DNA from: Apoderus coryli
Taxonomy: Eukaryota; Arthropoda; Insecta; Coleoptera; Attelabidae
Length of the DNA stretch: 64,000 nt
NCBI GenBank assembly: GCA_911728435.2
Contig: OU452206.1
Location: 6,788,297 to 6,852,296 of the forward strand
Reading direction: 5' to 3'
Positions 55,100 through 64,000 of this stretch are shown here, in pieces. The translations under genes were made by a program, and so were the position numbers. The notes below the pieces were generated by a model. It did not search any database. It worked only from the letters and a program-made list of their open reading frames with translations, and was not told the DNA's origin. Position 1 is the first letter of the stretch. Every line of letters begins with the position of its first letter.

Positions 55100-56081
55100 G
55101 TCTTCTGTTTATTTCGGAGATAATGGTGCCGAAGGCGAACTCGCATCCTTCAGGAACGTATTCAATTACTCACATTTCACCGAGGACATGTTGTGGATGA
55201 AATGATAACAGCATTCTCCACGTTGAACATGAATTGCGGTCGAAAACAAATTACAATGAATGAATCAAATGGCCAGCATGAGGGTGCTGAAGATTTTGGT
55301 GGTGTATTCCGGGATTGCCTATTAGCGAATTTTGGACTTCATTTTCAACTGCGTTGTACTGTGGGTAAAATTCCAGTAATTTGACATGATTTTGATGCAA
55401 AAAGATGGCAATCAGTTGCTAAAATAATATTTGTTGGTTGGAAATAACAGCAATATTTCTCAATTGGTATTGGAGCATTGCATTTTAGTGAATTTTCCGG
55501 GAAATTAAAGGAATATTTTCTAAAATGCATTAGCGATCACGAGAGGAGTACGTTAGAACTAGTTTTAACCGATTTTGAAAAAATAGACAAGGATGAATTT
55601 TTAGAAATAATGGAAAACCTTGATTGTAAAACGATTGTAACTAGCTTGAACGTGGAAAAACGTTATATCTGATATTGTACACAAAGAACTAGTGCAAACA
55701 CAAATGTTTATTACTAACTGTTGGATACCAATCCTAAAAGGACTGATGACAGAGGAAGAATTAAAATTAGTATGGGTTCGATGGGATCCGTGCACCAAAA
55801 ATATTGTATCTTCTTTGATATATTTAAATGAGACTTCGGATTGCAAAAGGGTATTCGCATATTATTTAAAAAAATTTGTCCGAGAAAGCTCTTCTGAAAA
55901 ACTTAAGCTCTTTTTGAGATTTTGTAGTGGAGCAGATATATTAATAGGCACACCGATCTCAGTAACCTTTAGCAACGCTGAAGGATTTTTAAGAATTCCA
56001 ACAGCTCGCACTTGTGGACAAATTTTAGAGATTTCCAGTACATATCAACATCATACTTTTCTGAGTTTAGATCTGAATTAA
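55100..56081 (+). pseudogene. HECT-domain E3 ubiquitin ligase-like pseudogene
   Basis: In one frame (55145-55672): LQERIQLLTFHRGHVVDEMI, AFSTLNMN, FGGVFRDCLLANFGLHF, GKIPVI, stop, DFDAKRWQSVAKIIFVGW, stop, YFSIGIGALHFSEF and LELVLTDFEKIDKDEFLEIM. After a frameshift near 55672: MFITNCWIPILKGLM, VFAYYLKKFV, EKLKLFLRFCSGADIL, ISVTFSN, then IPTARTCGQILEISSTY, ending SLDLN with TAA at 56079. The order follows HECT N- and C-lobes, with the catalytic Cys in the TARTCG loop. HECT ligases form a thioester on that Cys before passing ubiquitin on. Two stops and at least one frameshift make it non-functional. A few codons upstream (55020-55190, other frame) look coding too. Confidence 0.65.
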
Positions 56082-56889
56082 ATGGAATTCTTGATTCAAA
56101 TGTTTGGTTGATAATGGACTTTGTTTAAAACAAAACTACTGTGATTTTTTTATAAGAATTTATTATTTTTTTCAAGTAAAAGCATTTAATTTTAATAGGT
56201 ACTAATTTTATAATAAATAAACTTAATATAAAAATAAATTTGGTTTAATTTTCTTTATTTAAGACAATGGGCCATTTTCATACAATCACAAGTAATTTGG
56301 TCCGTTAATACTGTATCTTCTGCGGCGCAAACGTCTTCTGCTTCTAACTGGTACCCCACGAGGATCTCATATTTGCAATAATATTCGCACGACTTCTTGA
56401 GAAACTACGAAATTATTTTGCAAACATCTCAGATGCATCCATTTTATATCCATGCAGTTGCCCAGAGATTTGAATTTTATGTTCCAGAAACAGTACAACT
56501 TGCTGGATGTCAGAAGTATGCTTTCTCCTGTAGAGGCGATATTTGTTTAAAATCCTTCGAAGGTGGCGGTCGCTTATAAAAATGTTATGCAGCACTCCCA
56601 ACACAGTTCTTAGTAGAAAAGTATTAAGTTGTTAGATTAAAGTTTGGTCATTGGGTTTATTATTTTTCTGCACTTGCACTAATAGAGATATAAATGTTAG
56701 TTACCAAACTAAACGTCATCGCTAGCTCAACAGCTCAACTGATACTTTCCATTCGGAGTAAGTAAACTATAAAATCTAAATTTCCAGTTTTAAAATGGAT
56801 TTCCAGTTAAAAAGTGGAATTTCCAGTTTTAAAGTGGAAATAAGAAGAAAATTACCTTGATGGCCTTTCTACGCCGTCGTACCTCGAGG

Positions 56890-58334
56890 GAAATAGTAGC
56901 CTGTTTATTTAACAGGCCCGGACATATCGTCATGATACCATTAGAGCAATGTAGAACTTCCCAATCTTAATGGTATGCTACCATTTGTTTGTGAAAAGTT
57001 TTCAAAAAAATGACGACCATGAACAGCCATTCGCTATCACGCACATATCGCATCAATCAGATGTTTTTTGTGTGCGTAAATCTTTCGAAACAGTACACTA
57101 CTATTTTTTTTAATTTTTACAGACACCCTATACAAACGGATGTGATCGTTTGTGCATTGTGCATGTCTCATAAACTAAAATTTTTCTTGATTTATGACAT
57201 CGAAAATCCAAAATGGCGGTAAATTGCAAAATAACATTTTAAATTAGCGTAGTGTAATAATCTGGATTATTTTAGGCATAAAATAAGACTTGAATTTTTT
57301 TATATCTAGCTCGAGAGAATGTTTGTCAATAACTTTACCTGGTTCCCAACATTTATTCAAATAGTAGCATTTTCGTTAGGTTTCAAGTCTTGAGTCTGCT
57401 TATTATAATATTCATATTTGAGATTGTCTCTGAGCAAGTCTATCTTCAATACTTTCACACAATGCTGGTTTTAACAACTGAGACGCTATTGACACCTTTG
57501 TCTTTGTCTTACATAATATTCTACTCATCAAGAACTGCGAAAGTGAATAACTTAAATAGTTAAGAAGTGAATTTCTATATGCATTAAATATTCAAAGATA
57601 TCTTTGCAAAGGTGCCAATATCATTAATATTTTTATTTCTTTTGTGTTGCTTTTCTTAAGTGAATATACATCTTTCATCCCACTGCCTACAAAGTAATCT
57701 TGATCTTCATTTCCACGTTAAATGCTTGTCACCGCAATACTGACACACATCAATCAATCTTACGCTTGATTCATTCTGTTATATTTTGTTTATTAATCCA
57801 GATCATTTTGTAACTCTCGGGCATGTTCTCTACTAGCTTCAATAGCACGACAAAAATCTATAGCTTTTACAGTGAGGATCTAAATAGGCTCAAAATGAAC
57901 AGTCGACAGTTTTGTTGACATCTAGTAAAGTATGCGTAAAACATGCACTTATATTGCCATAGAGATTTAGGTGGACTACGTGAAATTTTATTTGTAAGTG
58001 TTGACTTACGGTGGGCAAGTGCTTTTAGCTTTTAGCAGTGGAAAAACATTTGATTTCTCACCAAAAAGGTCGACATTATAAGACGAAAGCATGTAACTCA
58101 ATGTGCTGGGAGTTTTAACAACAAAATTGGTACAGTCACAAGAGGATTTCCTCGATTCTAAATGACATAAGCCAGGCGGGCTGCTTTCCATAATACCAAG
58201 TTGTGTTTTTACTACAGTAAGTTGTAAAAATGATACAGTCATGAAACTTGAGTTATTATTCATATAGACTTATTCTTCATTGCATAAAATTAAAAAAAAA
58301 ATTAAATTTGTTGTACCTAGGTAAATGAACATAT
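56890..58334. other. Non-coding stretch
   Basis: No gene. A CACCCTA before TA at about 57130 resembles a mariner right end without a partner. Confidence 0.35.
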
Positions 58335-58499
58335 ACAGTGTGTCCCACCGGGAAACAAGTCGATCTGTATTTAGAAAACTATACATAGGAGAATTTTGAA
58401 AATTTGTCAGTGTAACTATGTCCACTGGGGCAGATGACGTAAAATAGTTATAAGTTCCGGTTATGCCCAAGTAGGTGTCAAATTTCTTATTTCACACCG
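58335..58499. mobile_element. Small MITE-like element (165 bp)
   Basis: TA then CAGTGTGTCCCACC on the left; TTATTTCACACCG then TA on the right. The inverted match is short (CRGTGTG), so the call rests mainly on the TA flanks and the mariner-like termini. Confidence 0.4.
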
Positions 58500-58889
58500 T
58501 ATATATTATTACAGTTGTCTGTTCTACGTAAAATTTCAACAAGACTTTGTGTAACATGTCTTACCGTGTCTGACTTATTTAAGGTTTTATGACAAAAATT
58601 ACGTTTGCGGGTTCTAAATGATTATAAAATTTTCCTATAAGGAAACGTTCATTAATTGATTTAGGTACTATTGACAAAGTTCTCATAAGAACTTTGAACT
58701 GTTTTGGTAAATAATAATACAGGAGAAAACTGTCAAATGTCAATATTTTTAAATAGAAACCCTCATATTTTATAGAAGGTAATTTTTTAGGAACTTTCGG
58801 ATTTGATTAAAAAACAAAATTTAAAGAAATGTATGAAATCTATATTTGAGTGGATAGAACGATATATATAATTCAATGTTTAAAAATAA
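58500..58889. other. Spacer, possible left end of the following mariner pair
   Basis: ACAGGAGAAAACTGTCAA and GTCAATATTTTTAAATAGA at about 58718-58762 resemble the inverse of the right end at 60170-60236. The element at 59404-60236 may therefore once have started here. Confidence 0.35.
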
Positions 58890-59299
58890 TTTCATGTAAA
58901 TGTTGACCGCGGTTACGCCTCAAATGGTTCATACGCTGCGTGCACTTTTGGCATACTCTCTCCAGCATATCGGCCGGTATCTCACGCATAAATTCTTCAA
59001 TATTGGCTTGCAGTGCGTCAACCGTTGCGGTCTTGTCCCTATATAGTAACATAGCCCCTCAAAAAATAGTCTAACGGCGTTAAATCGCACGATCTAGGCG
59101 GCTAATAAACCGGCCCCAAACGGGAAATAAACTGTTCACCGAACTTGTGCAATAATGTAAATTTGGTGCGAAATGTAGTCAGAAGATTCCGAATAGCTGC
59201 CTCAGAATGTCGCCCAAACTGACCATAAAATGGAAGAAGTGCACGATGCACTTTCTTAACGGAGCATGAATTTTGATAATAAAATTCAATAATCTGCAA
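58890..59299 (-). pseudogene. Tc1/mariner transposase remnant, HTH fused to DDE C-terminus
   Basis: From 59299 the minus strand reads MQIIEFYYQNSCSVKKVHRA, LLPFYGQFGRHSEAAIRNLL and TKFTLL (N-terminal HTH region), then after a deletion PPRSCDLTPLDYFLRGYV and a C-terminus with frame changes (YARDTGRYAGES). The IEFYYQNSCSV and PPRSCDLTPLD motifs belong to a different mariner group from the CAGGGTG elements with GGHFEHLL ends. The first two catalytic regions are deleted. Element ends were not identified. Confidence 0.75.
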
Positions 59300-59403
59300 G
59301 CGCTGTGTAACTGAACATGTTTAACAGTTACACATGTTACACGAACACAGTTGAGCTGCCAAAAACAGTGTTGCCAAAAAGAAAGTTGCTAAAAAATCAC
59401 CCG

Positions 59404-60236
59404 GTAGTTTTACCTTATTAAGCCATAAAAAGAAGGGTAAATTTTGATAAGGTTGTATATCTCAAAAATGTTCAGTTTTTGAAATATTGCTAAATGAGTA
59501 AATTGCATACGGAAATTTTATTAACTACTACTATGGAAGATTGTATGCAGCGAGTGCGAAATGAATTTGTAAATTTAAGACTTGAGTCAATAAGAAGAGC
59601 GCTTCATGAACAATTGTTGCTCAGATGCATAATATGTCTCGAAGTTCAAGATGGTCATTTCGAACATTTACCTTTTAAAATAATGACTCATCAAATTATT
59701 CTACAATTAGTGTTTTGCTTTTCTTAAGTTAAATTTTAGGTACATTGGTATCATCATCCAAAGTTCTTTAAGTTTTCAATAATTTTTTTAACAGCATATT
59801 ATGATGGATTCCGTTTCTGAGAAAAGTGATTGGCAAATGTGTAACATGTTTTTGATATTACTTTATCACATCGTCCATAAATAATAAATAAATATAAATA
59901 ATCTTCATGTGTATACTTTAAACGCCCCGGAATTGTTATTAATAATTTTAAAATGGTAAATGGCAGCACTATAATCAAAGTTTTTGATTTTCATGGCCGT
60001 CATAGTTACTTAGATGTATTTAAACTTAAAATTTGTATTAAATTACCGTATGCAATTTACGCATTTGTCAATATTTCAAAAAATAAACATTTTAGAGATA
60101 TACAACCTTATACAAATTTACCCTTATTTTGATTGCTTAATAAGATAATCCCATAAATTATTGGAGTTTTTATTTAAAAATATTGACTTTTGACAGTTTT
60201 TTCATGATCATGTTTGATGCGATATTTTGCACACCC
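59404..60236 (+). mobile_element. Mariner-derived element with inverted arms
   Basis: Inverted pair 59404-59510 against 60047-60150 (TAAGGTTGTATATCTC, TGAAATATTG, AAATTGCATACGG and complements). The right side continues to ATTTTGCACACCCTG before TA at 60237. The left end is missing or displaced to near 58718. The centre holds a transposase C-terminal piece on the plus strand. Confidence 0.55.
59494..59727 (+). pseudogene. Tc1/mariner transposase C-terminal fragment
   Basis: EILLTTTMEDCMQRVRNEFV and LESIRRALHEQLLLRCIICL, then EVQDGHFEHLPF match the last part of the CAGGGTG-group transposases, which usually end with two Arg/Cys-rich helices and GGHFEHLL. The catalytic part is missing. The frame runs on to a stop at 59725-59727, past the usual end. 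Confidence 0.7.
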
Positions 60237-60639
60237 TGTATTAATATTTACCAAAGTTCAAAGTTTTCATAAAATGTCTATTTTTGAGACAGAAATAGTA
60301 TCTAAATTAATTTTTGTACGACCGACCTTTTTTGATTGTTTACCGTGTCTGTCTTTATAACAGTAAGTGACATTTACTGGCTGACAACCCAAACACGGTA
60401 AGTAAATTCACGACGGTATATCATTGCGCATTTATGCTGACGTCATTATTTTGATTTTTAAATTGTATATTAAACGGCATTAGGTATGAACTTTGATAAG
60501 CATTTTCATACCGTTCTCTGGAATTATAGCGGCTATTCCAACATTCCATGCTTCATCAAGAGATTCACATTCAAAGTCACTCATTTTCAATAATAATACT
60601 TATTTAAATAAGTTTTGACAAGTACATGAATGTAGTACG

Positions 60640-60756
60640 AGGATAAGTGTAAAATCGGCTAACTATGTTAGCTGCACTCTTGCCTTTTTGGGGGGCAATC
60701 TTATATTGTATGTATTTTTGCTTGCCCAAATAAAGTTTATTATTATTATTATTATT
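60640..60756 (+). mobile_element. LINE 3' end with (TTA)n tail
   Basis: GCACTCTTGCCTTTTTGG, then CTTGCCCAAATAAAG and (TTA)n at 60738-60756. AATAAA plus a TTA tail repeats the pattern at 47721-47752, but the 3' UTR differs. No coding is left. The tail abuts the left arm of the large inverted repeat. Confidence 0.55.
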
Positions 60757-61298
60757 AATTGAAATAAATTCAGTTTTCAATTGTAATTAAAGTTTCGTAT
60801 GGGAATTAATATAATTATTCGTAATTATATTAATTTTCCTATTTTAAGTTGTTCATTAATGAATAAGATTTTCTAGTAAATTTTCATTCTCGTTTAATTG
60901 TTTTATTCTTTTTTTATTTATACATATTTATTTCTTTGTTGTTATTCATTTTCTTTATTAATATTAATTATTAAATTAGTTGTTTTGAGTCCTAAACGTT
61001 TTATTTCCGATAAAGTTTAGTTATGTTGTTGACAGAAGGATCATTTAATTATTGTTTTCCTTTTAAATACAAAGTGGGTGACCGGCAGAGATCCAGAATT
61101 ATAAAACGTGAGTAATTTTACATTACTTTAATACAGATTAATAAAGTTGATATTCTTTGGTTGTTCTTCTTTAATTGAAACCGCTCGTAAAGCTTGATTC
61201 GAACCCGCAACAATTTGAATAGCATATTCTGGACGGAGCTATAAAATTAGTATTCTTTCTGAATGTAAATAATACCCGCTAATTCAAAATGGTTACAA
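60756..61298 (+). repeat. Large inverted repeat, left arm (about 540 bp)
   Basis: The reverse complement lies at 62720-63277. Shared landmarks from outside in: TAATTGAAATAAATTCAG, TAATTATATTAATT, AACGAGAATGAAAATT (as complement), GGGTGACCGGCAGAG, CTTTAATACAGATTAATAAA, GCTCGTAAAGC and GAATTAGCGGG (complement). Short indels and substitutions separate the arms. No coding in the arm. Confidence 0.85.
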
Positions 61299-62719
61299 CA
61301 TGTCGTGAGGCCTTTAAAAATAACAGATTGCTCACCGTTCCTGCGATTCACGTGCCCAACATCTGTTGCCACATTTTTTTATGAAATTTGAGGGTGCATG
61401 TTACTTTTTCGGTATCTGTGATAGAAACATGAGTTCTTATAAGAAATCCTCTAGTTTGGGCCACCTTGTACATATTATATATGCTCGGGAAAGAAAAATA
61501 AAAATTTATTCTTATTTATTATAAACCATTACGGCGGCGATAAACAAATTATCAACACATTGTTTTGAAAAATATATCGCGTGTTGCCATTTAGCGATAC
61601 AGTGATAAAATACCGGTCATGAACATCATGCGTGCAGTTGGACAACAAGAACATAATTCTTTAAAATGTTCACATACCTCACACAGATGTCACCTTGTAT
61701 AAATACAAAGCCAAAAAAAAAAACAAAAATCTAGGCATTTCAGTCAAACAATTAATAGACATTCATCAGACTGCCGATGCGTCCATCCACGACTCATCAG
61801 AGATGGCTCGTCCAGTAGGTCACAGAAACACCCTGTATATAAAAATGAGACATTGATAATGTTTAAATGATTGTGTATGTTTTCAGTAGATTAAGTAGGT
61901 ACTTTTAGTGAAATTAAAAAAAAAAGCGTGAAATAATTCTATTACGTTCCATTTCACTTTAATTATTTACCGATTTGAAAAATTCAGCCAGTGTGACAAC
62001 GAGTATGAAAATTATTTCAACTGGGACTGAAAACTTTGTCAACGAGTTCATTTAATTAAAAATGCTTCAAACTTTTGTGTTTTGGTTCGAGCTATAAAAT
62101 ATGAAATTGGTATAAATAAATAATCCCAAAGCTATATTAAAACGATGCTATGTTAAACAGGCATTACCTTGAATATAATGGTAATGTATAAAATGTTTAG
62201 TTTCAGCCCAATATTAAACAAATATTTGTGAATTTTCATTTTGTTATAAAATATTAGCTATTGTGCTATTATGCAGTATTGTTTTTGGATGCAGTATCCA
62301 TAATGTACTGTAATCGCTATATGAGTTTGAATTTATATCTAAATACAAGTTATGGAATATGAGTTTCATCATTTAACTTGTTGTTTTGTATTATGTACTT
62401 AATAAGATTGGATCAATGGTTTAGAGCTGTGTCTAGAAACATTTGGTTTGATACATTGTGGATGATTGGTAAAGTCAGATAAGCAATATTTTTGAAGAAA
62501 AGAAGTTTATTAAAAACAATTAAAATTAATAAGAAAATACTAGCAAAGTTTCATATTTTAGGAGGTATACTATAGCTTTAATTGCGCAATAATTACATTA
62601 CTCAAGAAAGAAAAGTGTTCTATTGTATTGGACGACAGTTAAATTTTCGGACTGATATATAGAGAGGAGAGTATAATAAATCTAAATATAGTTTAACAAT
62701 GATTGAATGAAACAAGACC
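61299..62719. other. Core between the large inverted arms
   Basis: 1.4 kb without a recognised ORF. Fragments with mariner-like right ends occur (GGGCCACCTTG before TA at 61459-61471; AACACCCTG before TA at about 61829-61839), so the core has been hit by small insertions. No transposase or reverse transcriptase was seen. Confidence 0.45.
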
Positions 62720-63277
62720 TTGTAACTATTTTGAATTAGCGGGTATTATTTGCATTCAGAAAGAAAATTAAATTTTATAGCTGAGTCCAGAATGAATCCC
62801 AATATGCTATTCAAATTGTTACGGGTTCGATTTAAGCTTTACGAGCGGTTTAATTAAAGAAGAACAAACAAAGAATATCAACTTTATTAATCTGTATTAA
62901 AGTAATGTAAAATTACTCACCTTTTATAATTCTGGACCTCTGTCGGTCACCCACTTATTATTTAAAAGAAAAATTGTTAATTAAATGACCTATCTGTTCA
63001 CCAACATAATGAAAACTTTATTCGAAATAAAACGCAAAGGGTTTTGGGCTCAACACAACTAATTTAATAATTAAAATTAATAAAGGAAACAACAAAGGAA
63101 TAAATATGTATAAATAAAAAAAAAGAATAAAACAATTAAACGAGAATGAAAATTTAGAAGAAAATGTTATTCATTAATGTACAACTTAAAATCGGTAAAT
63201 TATTATAATTACGAATAATTATATTAATTCTTATACGAAACTTTAATTACAATTGAAAACTGAATTTATTTCAATTA
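62720..63277 (-). repeat. Large inverted repeat, right arm (about 555 bp)
   Basis: Inverted partner of 60756-61298, ending CTGAATTTATTTCAATTA. The whole structure is 2.5 kb. It could be a DNA transposon with long TIRs whose core lost its gene, or two copies of one repeat in opposite orientation. No target duplication was evident. Confidence 0.85.
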
Positions 63278-64000
63278 CTAAAATAAACAACTTTAATCTT
63301 TATAACAATTGATTGGAAACAAAAAGGTCTTCAATTAAAAGAATTAACAAAGAACTTACTGAACTTGAACTTCGATTATTATTAAGAAACTTTATACAAT
63401 TAGAAATCACATCTAGACTCTACCAAGGCTAAAACGAATCTAAATTCCTCTTTAATCTCCGGAAAACCTAACTGGATGAAAACCCATGTTCATATTTTCT
63501 GCGCCCCTTATATTTATTCTTTGTTATCGGAAACCTTGTTAACTCCCCAACTACTAGCTTCTGTATATAATAATAAAAGTCCGACATTTAATTTACATGA
63601 AGGCGTTTTGAGAATGTTGAATGTTTTGACCATCCTATAACTGAAACATCTGGTTATCTTATCTAATACATGCTTTTATCTTTGGACTAACTCATAAACA
63701 AATATAATATTTTCGACAAGAAAAAGATCTTTTTCTAGGTATAACTTCTTTAACACAGGCACCCAAGATATTACGTTTATTACTTACAGATGTTGTATGA
63801 TATTTACAAAATTTATATCTCCCAAACTAAGAGAAAATATCTATATAAAAAAACCCAACTAGTATCCATTATACCCGTGGCGTGCTGTCTTGTTACAACC
63901 TTATTTATACCATACAAGCGGCCTATAGACTTTCGAGACTATTTTGAGTTCATGAAATCTTGGAATATTTGCTTTATTAGAAGAAAAAAGAATATATTTA
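63278..64000. other. Non-coding end of window
   Basis: AT-rich sequence with no gene or repeat recognised. Features may continue past the window edge. Confidence 0.4.

Larger units (their letters stand above)
54696..56889 (+). mobile_element. TIR element carrying a HECT-like gene remnant
   Basis: Inverted ends of about 110-130 bp: the left begins CCTCGATACGACGGCGTAG and the right ends with CTACGCCGTCGT followed by ACCTCGAGG. Both then carry GGCCATCA, GGTAATTTTCTTCTTATTT and CCACTTTAAAACTGGAAA units. Inside, a plus-strand degraded ORF matches the HECT ubiquitin-ligase domain. There is no recognisable transposase. No target duplication could be fixed. It might be a non-autonomous transposon that captured a host gene, or one of a family that normally encodes a HECT protein. 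Confidence 0.7.

Overview
The window is AT-rich eukaryotic DNA with spliced genes, long introns and dense transposon debris. The mix of Tc1/mariner copies with TA target duplications, a Jockey-like LINE, a Penelope-like element and a Tigger/pogo fragment fits an insect genome, possibly a beetle. The species cannot be read from the sequence. No tRNA, rRNA or CRISPR array was seen.

One host gene is well supported: a three-exon SIAH/Seven-in-absentia-like E3 ubiquitin ligase on the + strand (25344-25570, 31616-31920, 37161-37555; 308 aa). Both introns have GT..AG borders and compatible phases. Its introns (6.0 and 5.2 kb) hold at least five mobile elements, including a 1.9-kb mariner, a 1.1-kb element with long inverted ends and a small MITE.

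Left third (1-24700): duplicated AT-rich repeats around a foldback element (3050-4609), then a run of Tc1/mariner relatives at 4743, 5883, 7436, 13595, 16573, 17470, 18100 and 23811. Between them lie a DD34D mariner remnant (10700-11165), a LINE 3' end (11485-11977), and a nested structure at 12530-16095. There a Penelope-like element with a GIY-YIG domain and hammerhead-like motifs sits in Tigger/pogo DNA, has inverted arms of about 620 bp, and is itself interrupted by a mariner.

Right half (37556-64000): a LINE with both ORFs open (43110-47752), a GC-rich block with an LTR-like promoter interrupted by a LINE fragment (47925-49870), a SINE-like insertion with an 11-bp target duplication (51969-52259), a TIR-bounded element carrying a broken HECT E3-ligase-like gene (54696-56889), more mariner fragments (58335-60236), and a 2.5-kb structure with arms of about 550 bp in inverted orientation (60756-63277).

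Two points merit most attention. First, the HECT gene lies inside a TIR element with about 20-bp subterminal repeats. Second, several mariner families share a bipartite end: a terminal CAGGGTG plus an internal GATACAGGGTG about 98-111 bp inward. All transposase reading frames except those of the LINE are broken, so most elements look inactive.
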